Source: an uncultured Eubacteriales bacterium
GTDB lineage: Bacteria; Bacillota; Clostridia; Oscillospirales; Acutalibacteraceae
DNA: 5,884 nt
Assembly: GCA_900321905.1 (NCBI GenBank)
Contig: ONXZ01000228.1
Coordinates: 1-5,884 of the forward strand
Reading direction: 5' to 3'
How positions within the stretch are numbered: the first letter of the stretch is position 1; each line of letters starts with the position of its first letter. The position numbers and the translations under genes were made by a program. This document shows, piece by piece, positions 1 through 5,884 of the stretch. The notes beneath the pieces were generated by a model, which saw nothing but the letters and a program-made list of their open reading frames with translations, was not told the DNA's origin and ran no database searches.

Positions 1-1013
1 TCAAGGTCGGAGTCATCAACTGTTGTCTGCGGCATATTTGAGTCGTCGCTGCCGCCTGCAAAGAGCGCTCTTGCAGCGGTCTGTGCTTTGAGTGCTTCCT
101 CCTCGCCGTGAACCATTTTTGTGAGTTCAAACGCAAGAATTTCTTTTGCCTGATTGAGTTGACTGCCTTCCCATGAATCCATCTTGTTAATCTCGTCAAG
201 CGGCAGGAATGTCAGCATACGGATGCACTTGAGAACATCAGCGTCCTCAACGTTACGCCAATACTGATAGAAATCGTATGGGCTTGTTTTTTCAGCGTCA
301 AGCCATACAGCGTTGCCCGCAGTTTTGCCCATCTTCTTGCCGTTTGAGTCGGTGAGAAGTGTAATTGTCATTGCGTGAGCGTCTTTGCCGAGTTTCTTGC
401 GGATAAGTTCCGTACCGCCGAGCATATTGCTCCACTGGTCGTCGCCGCCGAACTGCATATTGCAGTCGTAGTTTTTGAACAGATAGTAGAAGTCGTAACT
501 CTGCATAATCATATAGTTAAACTCAAAGAATGACAGACCTTTTTCCATTCTCTGCTTATAGCACTCAGCGCGCAGCATATTGTTAACGGAGAAGCAAGTG
601 CCGACTTCGCGAAGCATTTCAACATAGTTGAGGTCGAGCAGCCAGTCAGCATTGTTAACCATCTGTGCCTTACCCTCGCCGAATTCGATAAAGCGTTCCA
701 TCTGCTTTCTGAAGCACTCTGCGTTATGGTCGATATCCTCACGAGTGAGCATTTTACGCATATCAGTTCTGCCTGACGGGTCGCCAATCATAGTTGTGCC
801 GCCGCCGATGAGAGCGATAGGCTGGTTGCCTGCCATCTGCAGACGTTTCATAAGAGTAAGCGCCATAAAATGGCCTGCGGTAAGGCTGTCGGCAGTACAG
901 TCAAAGCCGATGTAAAATCTTGCTTTACCTGCGTTAACCATCTCGCGGATTTCTTCCTCATTTGTGACCTGTGCAATAAGTCCTCTTTCAATCAGTTCTT
1001 CATAAACTCCCAT
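1..1013 (-). CDS. tyrS: Tyrosyl-tRNA synthetase, class Ic, 3' end outside window
   Basis: This cytoplasmic enzyme activates tyrosine with ATP and charges tRNA-Tyr. The reading frame is open from the ATG to the left edge: 337 residues of a usual 400-420, so the C-terminal S4 RNA-binding domain lies mostly outside. Visible class I signatures are the HIGH-equivalent TAGH at about residues 45-48, the glycine-rich [13 protein letters not shown] at about 70-82, the tyrosine-binding set Y167/Q171/D174 in [14 protein letters not shown] at 189-194, and the KMSKS-equivalent KMGKT at 227-231, followed by NAVWLD. The start is fixed by MGVYEEL, a typical TyrS N terminus, and by a strong Shine-Dalgarno sequence 7 nt upstream. 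It begins 23 nt after the recN stop with no terminator between, so read-through from the upstream operon is likely. There is no room for a T-box leader, which many Firmicutes tyrS genes carry. Identification is very secure; operon membership is inferred. Confidence 0.97.
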   Translation of the reverse strand, partial: MGVYEELIERGLIAQVTNEEEIREMVNAGKARFYIGFDCTADSLTAGHFMALTLMKRLQMAGNQPIALIGGGTTMIGDPSGRTDMRKMLTREDIDHNAECFRKQMERFIEFGEGKAQMVNNADWLLDLNYVEMLREVGTCFSVNNMLRAECYKQRMEKGLSFFEFNYMIMQSYDFYYLFKNYDCNMQFGGDDQWSNMLGGTELIRKKLGKDAHAMTITLLTDSNGKKMGKTAGNAVWLDAEKTSPYDFYQYWRNVEDADVLKCIRMLTFLPLDEINKMDSWEGSQLNQAKEILAFELTKMVHGEEEALKAQTAARALFAGGSDDSNMPQTTVDDSDL

Positions 1014-1020
1014 TTTTATT

Positions 1021-1026
1021 TCCTCC
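1021..1026 (-). promoter_or_regulatory. Shine-Dalgarno sequence of tyrS
   Basis: On the minus strand the sequence reads GGAGGA, 7 nt before the tyrS ATG at 1013. It is a near-perfect match to the anti-Shine-Dalgarno sequence and the strongest ribosome binding site in the window. It sits inside the 23-nt gap after recN, so tyrS can be translated independently of recN. It confirms the tyrS start. Confidence 0.85.
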
Positions 1027-1036
1027 AAAGTTTGGT

Positions 1037-2678
1037 TTAATTATTGTTTAGCAGTTCTTCAGCCGACTGCAAAAGCGAGTCTGTAATCTCAAGGCCGCCC
1101 ATAATTCTGGCAAGTTCAGCCTTGCGCTGTTCGTAATCAAGACGGCTGACCGATGTGTAAGTCCTGCCGTTTCGATAATCTTTAGAAATCAGCAAGTGCG
1201 TGTCTGCAACAGAGGCAATCTGAGCGGAATGTGTAACGCAGATTACCTGCGTGTGCTCGCTTACAGACTTTAGTTTGTAGCCGATTTTGCGGCTTGTTGC
1301 GCCGCTTACGCCTGTATCAATCTCGTCAAAAATCAGGGTTTCGACGCTCTCATTTTTAGCGATGATATTTTTGATAGCAAGCATAATACGCGACAGTTCG
1401 CCGCCTGAAGCAATCTTGGCAAGCGGCTTTGGCGGCTCGCCAGGGTTTGTAGAGATAAGGAACTCAACGCTGTCAAATCCGTTTGACGAAAGTTTGCCCC
1501 TTTCAATATTTACAACAAACTTGATTTTCGGCATATCGAGAAATGCAAGTTGCTCGCAAACGTCTTTTTCAAGTTTATCGGCAAGAGTTCTGCGGTATTT
1601 GCAAAGCGCTTCGGCGGCTTTGACGGTATCGTCGTACGCCGAGTCGTATTCGCCGTTGAGTTTTTCAAGTTCTTCGTCTGAATTGACTATTGAGTTACGC
1701 TCGTTTTCGGCATTTTCAAGGAAGGAGAGCATTTCCTCCTCTGTTTCGCCGTACTTTGTGCCCAGGCGATAAAGAATGTCAAGACGTTCCTCAATTTTTT
1801 CAAGTTCGTTTTCTGAAAAATCGAGTTCAGCAAGGCGCTCATTTGCGGCGTCCTTAACGCGCTCAATATTATCTGACAGCATATCAAGCAAATCATAAAG
1901 CGCTTTACTTTTGCTGTCAACGTTTGATATATCGGAAACCGTTTGTAGCAGTGTTGCCGTAACGCCCTGAACACCTGCATTTTCGTCATCGCCGTTAACA
2001 GCGCCGAGAACTTCCTGCATTGCGTTTGCTATTGACTGCGAATTCATAACAAGATTGCGCCTTGCTGTGAGTTCATCTTTTTCACCGACTTTGATATCGG
2101 CGTCAGTCAGTTCCTTGATTTGGTAATCAAGAATTTCGAGCCGTCTGTCCTTAGTATCAGCGTCAGAAGTAAGCACTTTAAGCCGTTTTCTGATTGCTAC
2201 AAGTTTTTTAAACGCAGACTGATATTCACTTAAATAATCACTGTTATCGCCTGTTAAATCGAGAATACTGCAGTGAAAATCGGGGTTTAACAGTTGCTGT
2301 GAATCGTGCTGACCGTGAATATTAACAAGCATTGAGCCGAGTTCCCTGACCATTGTGAGCGTGCAGGGGGTACCGTTTACACGGCAGTTAGACTTGCCCT
2401 GCGCTGAAATCCGCCGTGTGATAATAAGCGAATCATCATCGTCAAACGCAAGTCCGAGTTCTGCGGCTTTTTGCATAACAGCGCTGTCAACATTTTCAAA
2501 AACAGCCGACACTGAAGCGTTATCTGCACCGTGGCGCACAAGTTCTTTTGACGTGCGCTGACCGAGTACCGCGTTAATTGAGTCAACAAGTATGGACTTA
2601 CCTGCACCGGTTTCACCCGTCAGGACATTCCGCTTTCTCAATAACGGCGATGTTTTCAATTTTCAGATTAGTAAGCAT
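1037..2678 (-). pseudogene. recN: DNA repair ATPase RecN, frameshifted by a deletion before Walker A
   Basis: RecN is an SMC-like ATPase that acts early in double-strand break repair. The natural start is the ATG at 2678, preceded by a good ribosome binding site, and encodes MLTNLKIENIAVIEKAE, the normal RecN N terminus. That frame then reads CPDG and stops at 2613-2615. The rest of RecN continues in another frame from about 2626: Walker A GETGAGKS (2594-2617), NIHGQHDSQQLL, a long charged helical (coiled-coil) middle, the ABC signature SGGELSR, Walker B LIFDEID and the THSAQIASVAD switch region, ending at 1037. In B. subtilis and E. coli RecN, 25 residues precede the valine of V(L/I)TGETG; here there are 17 codons plus one base, so about 23 nt are missing near 2627/2628. 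Intact length would be about 554 aa, normal for the family. The downstream frame can open at a TTG at 2659 (540 aa), but that start has no ribosome binding site and an alien N terminus. Family call is certain; whether the lesion is biological or a sequence error is open. Confidence 0.9.
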
Positions 2679-3123
2679 TTAGCATATTCCTCAGTTTTTG
2701 TGTAAATTCTCTTGCATTTTCCTCGCTTGTGCAGAGAATAAAAATTGTATCGTCGCCGGCAATTGAGCCGAGAACTTCCTTGAGTTCCATTGAGTCAATA
2801 GCCGCGCAGGCAGCGTTTGCCATACCTGCAAAGCACTTTATAACAACCGTGTTGAGCGCGTAGTCTATTTTAATAATTGATTCGTTAAAAATACCGCCTG
2901 CACGTCTGTTGATGTTTTGAGTATTCTTTTTGCCTGTAGAATAAAAGTATCTGCCCTCGCTTGAAAGTTCTTTGACAAGACGAAGTTCTTTGATATCACG
3001 CGAGATAGTAGCCTGTGTGACCTCAAAGCCAAATACATTTAAAAGTTCCTGAAGTTCCTCCTGAGTTTCGATTTCCTGGGAAGTGATTATTTCGAGAATT
3101 TTTGCCTGTCTGCGTTTTTTCAT
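2668..3123 (-). CDS. argR: Arginine repressor ArgR/AhrC family
   Basis: This arginine-sensing transcription factor represses arginine biosynthesis, and in some species activates catabolism, by binding ARG boxes as a hexamer. The 151-residue length is standard. The N-terminal winged helix-turn-helix (about 1-70) contains TQATISRDIKEL at 36-47, the family's DNA-recognition motif. The C-terminal oligomerisation and arginine-binding domain contains AGMANAACAAID at 99-110 and GSIAGDDTIFI at 119-129; the GDD segment (D124, D125) is the known arginine contact region. The ATG start follows the nadK stop by 5 nt with a moderate AAAGG site (3135-3139). Its 3' end overlaps the recN start by 11 nt. The argR-recN pairing is widespread in Firmicutes. 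No ARG box was recognised in the window, so autoregulation cannot be judged; the operon promoter lies beyond the right edge or inside dxs. Confidence 0.97.
   Translation of the reverse strand: MKKRRQAKILEIITSQEIETQEELQELLNVFGFEVTQATISRDIKELRLVKELSSEGRYFYSTGKKNTQNINRRAGGIFNESIIKIDYALNTVVIKCFAGMANAACAAIDSMELKEVLGSIAGDDTIFILCTSEENAREFTQKLRNMLNAY
2687..2692 (-). promoter_or_regulatory. Shine-Dalgarno sequence that sets the recN start
   Basis: The minus strand reads GAGGAA 8 nt before the ATG at 2678, inside the end of argR. It supports 2678 as the recN start rather than the TTG at 2659, which lacks any such site. It shows that translation would enter the frame that stops after 21 codons. Confidence 0.75.
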
Positions 3124-3128
3124 TATGG

Positions 3129-3926
3129 TTATCGCCTTTCGATTATTTTTTTATTTAGAATTTCATAAAAGTTTTCAGGTTTAAGTTTGATAAGTTTTGC
3201 CGTGTATTCTGACTGTGAAATAATTACCTGCGTATCAGAATCAATTGGGATAGACGATTCGCCGTCAACAGAAAGATATACATTGCCGTTTTTATCATTG
3301 CCGACAGTGAGCATAAGTTCTTTATCGGAAGAAAACACGATACTGCGGTTCATCAGCGAATGAGGGCAAATCGGCGTGACAATAAAGCAGGAGTTATCGG
3401 GGCTGACAACAGGTCCGCCTGCCGCCATTGAGTACGCAGTTGAGCCTGTCGGCGTGGATACGATAATTCCGTCTGCTCGCATATCGGTAACTGCCCTGCC
3501 CTCGCAAAAAAGATTAATGTCAATCAGTCTTGCGATGTCGCCGCGTGAAATTACAGCGTCGTTAAGGCAATGATGTTCGCCGATAACTTTGCCGTCCTTA
3601 ACGACAGTGGCTTTAATCATCATACGTTCTTCTATGATATAATCGCCGTCAACTACGTTTTTCAGCAGTGAGAGTTCATTTTTTTCAAGACCGCTTGTAA
3701 AACCGAGCCTGCCGGCATTGATACCGAGGGTCAGTTTGTTTTTGAAAGACGCGTTTTTTGCAACGCTGAGCGTTGTGCCGTCGCCGCCTACCGCAAGAGC
3801 TATATCGTAATCCTCGCTTTGAGGACCGACAACCTCTGCGCCAAACGATTCAAGCGTTGTAACAATCTCGGAATAGAGTTCCTTAACGCCGTCGTTATTC
3901 ATATTTGGAAACACTGCTATCTTCAT
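3129..3926 (-). CDS. nadK: NAD kinase (ATP/polyphosphate-dependent)
   Basis: This cytoplasmic enzyme phosphorylates NAD to NADP, the source of cellular NADP(H), and is generally essential. At 265 residues it has typical bacterial length. The diagnostic motifs are all present: VGGDGT at 46-51 with catalytic aspartate D49, the glycine-rich NAGRLGF at 70-76, the NAD-contacting LNDAVISRG at 121-129 (N122, D123), and [14 protein letters not shown] at 152-165, followed by the AAGGP turn and VTPICPHSL. The start is an ATG fused to the tlyA stop as ATGA, so translation is probably coupled; its own ribosome binding site is GGAG at 3938-3941, 11 nt away. The nadK position between tlyA and argR is common in Clostridia but differs from B. 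subtilis. No defect is visible. Because tlyA is frameshifted upstream, coupled translation would be reduced if that lesion is real. Confidence 0.97.
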   Translation of the reverse strand: MKIAVFPNMNNDGVKELYSEIVTTLESFGAEVVGPQSEDYDIALAVGGDGTTLSVAKNASFKNKLTLGINAGRLGFTSGLEKNELSLLKNVVDGDYIIEERMMIKATVVKDGKVIGEHHCLNDAVISRGDIARLIDINLFCEGRAVTDMRADGIIVSTPTGSTAYSMAAGGPVVSPDNSCFIVTPICPHSLMNRSIVFSSDKELMLTVGNDKNGNVYLSVDGESSIPIDSDTQVIISQSEYTAKLIKLKPENFYEILNKKIIERR

Positions 3927-4679
3927 TTTTTATCAAGCTCCGTGTGTGAAAGATTGATTATTTCTTCAGCATTTACGCTGTCTGATACAGTAGGATTTTC
4001 AGATTTTGCAAGATAAATCAGGTATTCAATATTGCCCTCAGGTCCTTTTATCGGAGAAAATGAGAGACCGAGAACATCAAAACCGTTGTCAGTTGCAAGA
4101 CCTATAACCTTGTCGACCACTTCAAGGTGAACGTTTTTATCACGGACAACGCCGTTTTTGCCGACTTTGTCAGCACCTGCTTCAAACTGCGGTTTGATAA
4201 GGCATACAGCCTGTCCGTTCTGTGCAAGAAGCGCATTAAGCACAGGCAAAATGTGATAAAGCGAAATGAACGAAACGTCAACGCTTGCAAAATCAATTTC
4301 GTCAGGCACTTGCTCCCTTGTGCAGTAGCGGAAGTTTGTGCGTTCAAGATTTACAACGCGCTCGTCAATGCGAAGTTTCCACGCAAACTGACCGTAACCA
4401 ACGTCGATGGCGTAAACTTTGACTGCGCCGTTTTGCAACATACAGTCGGTAAAGCCGCCTGTTGACGCGCCGACGTCCATACAGGTTTTGCCCTCGAGTG
4501 TTATGGGAAACACCGCGAACTTCAATCTTGTCGTCAGGTTTTATTTCAGTGCCAGCTTTAAGCACTTTTTGATTATTTACATAAACCTGACCAGCCATTA
4601 TGACTGCCTTTGCCTTTTCGCGTGATTCGGTGTAGCCAGCCTCAAAAACGGCAATATCAAGCCTTTTCTTTTTACTCAA
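3923..4679 (-). pseudogene. tlyA: TlyA-family rRNA 2'-O-methyltransferase, frameshifted by a deletion between domains
   Basis: TlyA proteins (YqxC in B. subtilis, historically called haemolysins) join an S4 RNA-binding domain to an FtsJ-like SAM methyltransferase; the mycobacterial enzyme methylates 16S and 23S rRNA cytidines. From the TTG at 4679, residues 1-56 are a complete S4 domain (KKKRLDIAVFEAG, ending KIEVRG). This frame then turns to arginine-rich nonsense and stops at 4365 (104 aa). The methyltransferase domain continues in another frame from about 4513: ITLEGKTCMDVGASTGGFTDC (SAM site), VGYGQFAWKLR, VDVSFISL, IKPQFEAG and GNIEYL, consistent with the K-D-K-E catalytic set of this superfamily. 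Missing is the conserved linker resembling YVSRGGLKLEKA; by comparison with homologues about 56 nt (3n+2) are absent near 4513/4514. The downstream frame could open at a TTG at 4525, without S4 domain or visible ribosome binding site. It overlaps dxs by 8 nt and nadK by 4 nt. Confidence 0.9.
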
Positions 4680-5884
4680 CTGAATTTACCTCGTTAATAA
4701 TTGATTCGGTATCAAGGCGGTATTTTTTAACTTGCGATTCAACCGGCGCCTGTTTAACAAAACCGTCCTCTACAGCGTAGTGGTGCATAGTTGCAGTAAC
4801 GCCATTTTGATTCATCAGTGCAGCAAAATGCTCGCCAGCACCGCCGGACTTAATGCCCTCCTCAAAGAAGAAAACGTCTTTAACGTCTTTCATGTGTTCA
4901 AACACAGACAAATCAATCGGTTTAATGCGATTTAATTTGACAACAAAAGTGTTTTCAAGACTTTGCAGCGCTTCATAACACCTGCAAAATTCCCTGCCGT
5001 ATGTGACAATACAACTTGTGCCGTTTGTATCGCCAAAAATGCTAAACGGCTCTTTGTTATATTCATAGTCCTGCGGTTTTTCGCACTCTTTGCCGCGTGG
5101 GTAGCGTATAGCAACCGCGCCGTTTTCCTTATAAATCGCCTGATACATCATTGACGAGAGTTCATCAAAGTATGTAGGAGAATAAACGGTAAGATTTGGT
5201 ATTGACATCAGAAATGCAGTATCATAAATACCCTGATGACTTTCGCCGTCCTCGCCGACAAAACCTGCACGGTCAATGCAGAAAATCGCCTTAAGGTTCT
5301 GCATTGCAACATCGTGTACAAGTTGGTCGTAAGAACGCTGAAGGAATGTAGAATATACCGCAAAGAACGGCACCATACCGTTGCGCGCAAGACCTGCGGA
5401 GAATGTCACAGCGTGCTGCTCCGCAATACCGACATCAAAGAATCTGTTTGGATACTTTTTTGAAAATTCAACAAGTCCTGTGCCTGTCGCCATCGCGGCT
5501 GTAACGGCGCATATGCGGGAATCCTTGTCAGCAAATCCGATAAGCGACTTACCGAAAACTGATGAAAATGTGTCGCCGCTACTTAGTGGTTCGCCAGTTT
5601 CAATATTAAATTTGCCGATACCGTGAAACAGCGACGGGTCTTTTTCCGCAAACTCGTAGCCTTTGCCCTTAACTGTATTGATATGGATAAGCACAGCGTG
5701 GCTGTGCGCCTTTGCGACGGTGAGCGCGTCAATCAAATCTTCAAGATTATGGCCGTCAATAGGACCGTAGTATCTGAAACCCAAATCTTCAAAAAATGTG
5801 TTTTTATAAACACTCTTTCTGATTTTTTGGTTGATTGCAGTGATACTGCGCGTTATGTGCGAGCCGATTTTAGGTATCCTCGCT
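4672..5884 (-). CDS. dxs: 1-deoxy-D-xylulose-5-phosphate synthase, 5' end outside window
   Basis: This thiamine-diphosphate enzyme condenses pyruvate and glyceraldehyde 3-phosphate into DXP, the first step of the MEP isoprenoid pathway and a precursor for thiamine and pyridoxal. The frame is open from the right edge (first complete codon at 5883) to a TAA at 4672: 403 residues of about 620, so the N-terminal ThDP diphosphate-binding part (GDG motif) is outside. Visible are FFEDLGFRYYGPIDGHN (about 30-46), typical of the end of domain I; the pyrimidine-binding domain with DVGIAEQHAV, whose glutamate (about residue 155) is the catalytic ThDP-activating one; RAGFVGEDGESHQG (about 205-218); and the C-terminal transketolase domain with IRYPRG and FFFEEGIKSGGAGEH. 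The frame does not begin at 5784: the codon there is an internal TTG and homology continues upstream. In this locus type, xseA, xseB and ispA usually precede it. No defect is visible. Confidence 0.97.
   Translation of the reverse strand, partial: ARIPKIGSHITRSITAINQKIRKSVYKNTFFEDLGFRYYGPIDGHNLEDLIDALTVAKAHSHAVLIHINTVKGKGYEFAEKDPSLFHGIGKFNIETGEPLSSGDTFSSVFGKSLIGFADKDSRICAVTAAMATGTGLVEFSKKYPNRFFDVGIAEQHAVTFSAGLARNGMVPFFAVYSTFLQRSYDQLVHDVAMQNLKAIFCIDRAGFVGEDGESHQGIYDTAFLMSIPNLTVYSPTYFDELSSMMYQAIYKENGAVAIRYPRGKECEKPQDYEYNKEPFSIFGDTNGTSCIVTYGREFCRCYEALQSLENTFVVKLNRIKPIDLSVFEHMKDVKDVFFFEEGIKSGGAGEHFAALMNQNGVTATMHHYAVEDGFVKQAPVESQVKKYRLDTESIINEVNSVE
4689..4692 (-). promoter_or_regulatory. Shine-Dalgarno sequence supporting the TTG start of tlyA
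   Basis: The minus strand reads GAGG 9 nt before the TTG at 4679, inside the last codons of dxs. It supports an unusual TTG initiation that yields the family-typical MSKKKRLD N terminus. There is no alternative ATG nearby in this frame that would keep the S4 domain whole. Confidence 0.65.

Noticed and set aside
1025..1035. Small palindrome (CCAAA-G-TTTGG on the plus strand) between recN and tyrS, considered as a terminator or operator.
   Set aside because: The arms are adjacent with a one-base centre, so no stable hairpin forms; it has no GC-rich stem or U-tract and overlaps the ribosome binding site. Most likely chance.
1287..1772. Long plus-strand open frame of 161 codons opposite recN.
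   Set aside because: It is antisense to a strongly conserved RecN segment, has serine-rich low-information composition, and shows no recognisable domain. It is a shadow of the real gene.
2035..2050. A GAATTC-centred sequence inside recN, considered as an ARG box for ArgR.
   Set aside because: It lacks the two spaced TGAAT/ATTCA half-sites and lies within coding sequence far from any likely promoter.
2613..2640. Programmed +1 frameshifting as an explanation for the recN and tlyA frame changes.
   Set aside because: A +1 shift would rejoin both frames, but conserved residues would still be missing, and neither junction has a known slippery codon, adjacent in-frame stop or stimulatory Shine-Dalgarno element. 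Deletion or sequence error explains the data better.
4127..4465. Plus-strand open frame of 112 codons opposite the methyltransferase part of tlyA.
   Set aside because: The opposite strand encodes clear TlyA motifs through the whole interval; the plus-strand product resembles no family I know.
1..5884. Search for a defence, mobile, CRISPR, RNA or other accessory system.
   Set aside because: Coding density is nearly complete with six recognised housekeeping genes on one strand. No array of repeats, inverted terminal repeats, transposase, tRNA/rRNA signature or unassigned gene was seen.

Overview
All of the recognisable coding sequence in this window lies on the minus strand. It is a tightly packed run of housekeeping genes, read from right to left: dxs (5' part beyond the right edge), a tlyA-family rRNA methyltransferase gene, nadK, argR, recN and tyrS (3' part beyond the left edge). 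The core order dxs-tlyA-argR-recN is the classic Firmicutes arrangement (dxs-yqxC-ahrC-recN in Bacillus subtilis). A nadK between tlyA and argR is common in Clostridia. Together with moderate GC content and the style of the proteins, this suggests a Clostridia member, probably of the Ruminococcaceae/Oscillospiraceae type. That placement is inference from gene order and protein flavour, not from a search.

Layout (minus strand): the C-terminal two thirds of Dxs (4672-5883) overlaps the TTG start of tlyA (to 4679) by 8 nt. The tlyA stop overlaps the nadK start as ATGA. nadK (3129-3926) is followed after 5 nt by argR (2668-3123). argR overlaps the true recN start (2678) by 11 nt. recN ends at 1037, and tyrS starts 23 nt later at 1013 with a strong Shine-Dalgarno sequence. 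No terminator or promoter is evident between any two genes, so the block looks like a single polycistronic unit. No stretch without a gene exceeds about 25 bases.

Two genes are broken. recN has lost about 23 nt just upstream of its Walker A motif, so the natural start runs to a stop after 21 codons. tlyA has lost about 56 nt in the linker between its S4 domain and its methyltransferase domain, so the natural start runs to a stop after 104 codons. Each lesion removes conserved residues and shifts the frame in the same direction; the rest of each gene is intact and conserved. Either the sequence carries assembly or consensus errors, or these are recent deletions.

The genes do not form one pathway. 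Dxs opens the MEP isoprenoid pathway, TlyA methylates rRNA, NadK makes NADP, ArgR senses arginine and controls its metabolism, RecN acts in double-strand break repair and TyrS charges tRNA-Tyr. I saw no mobile element, CRISPR array, RNA gene, defence locus or other accessory system, and no evidence of a previously undescribed system.
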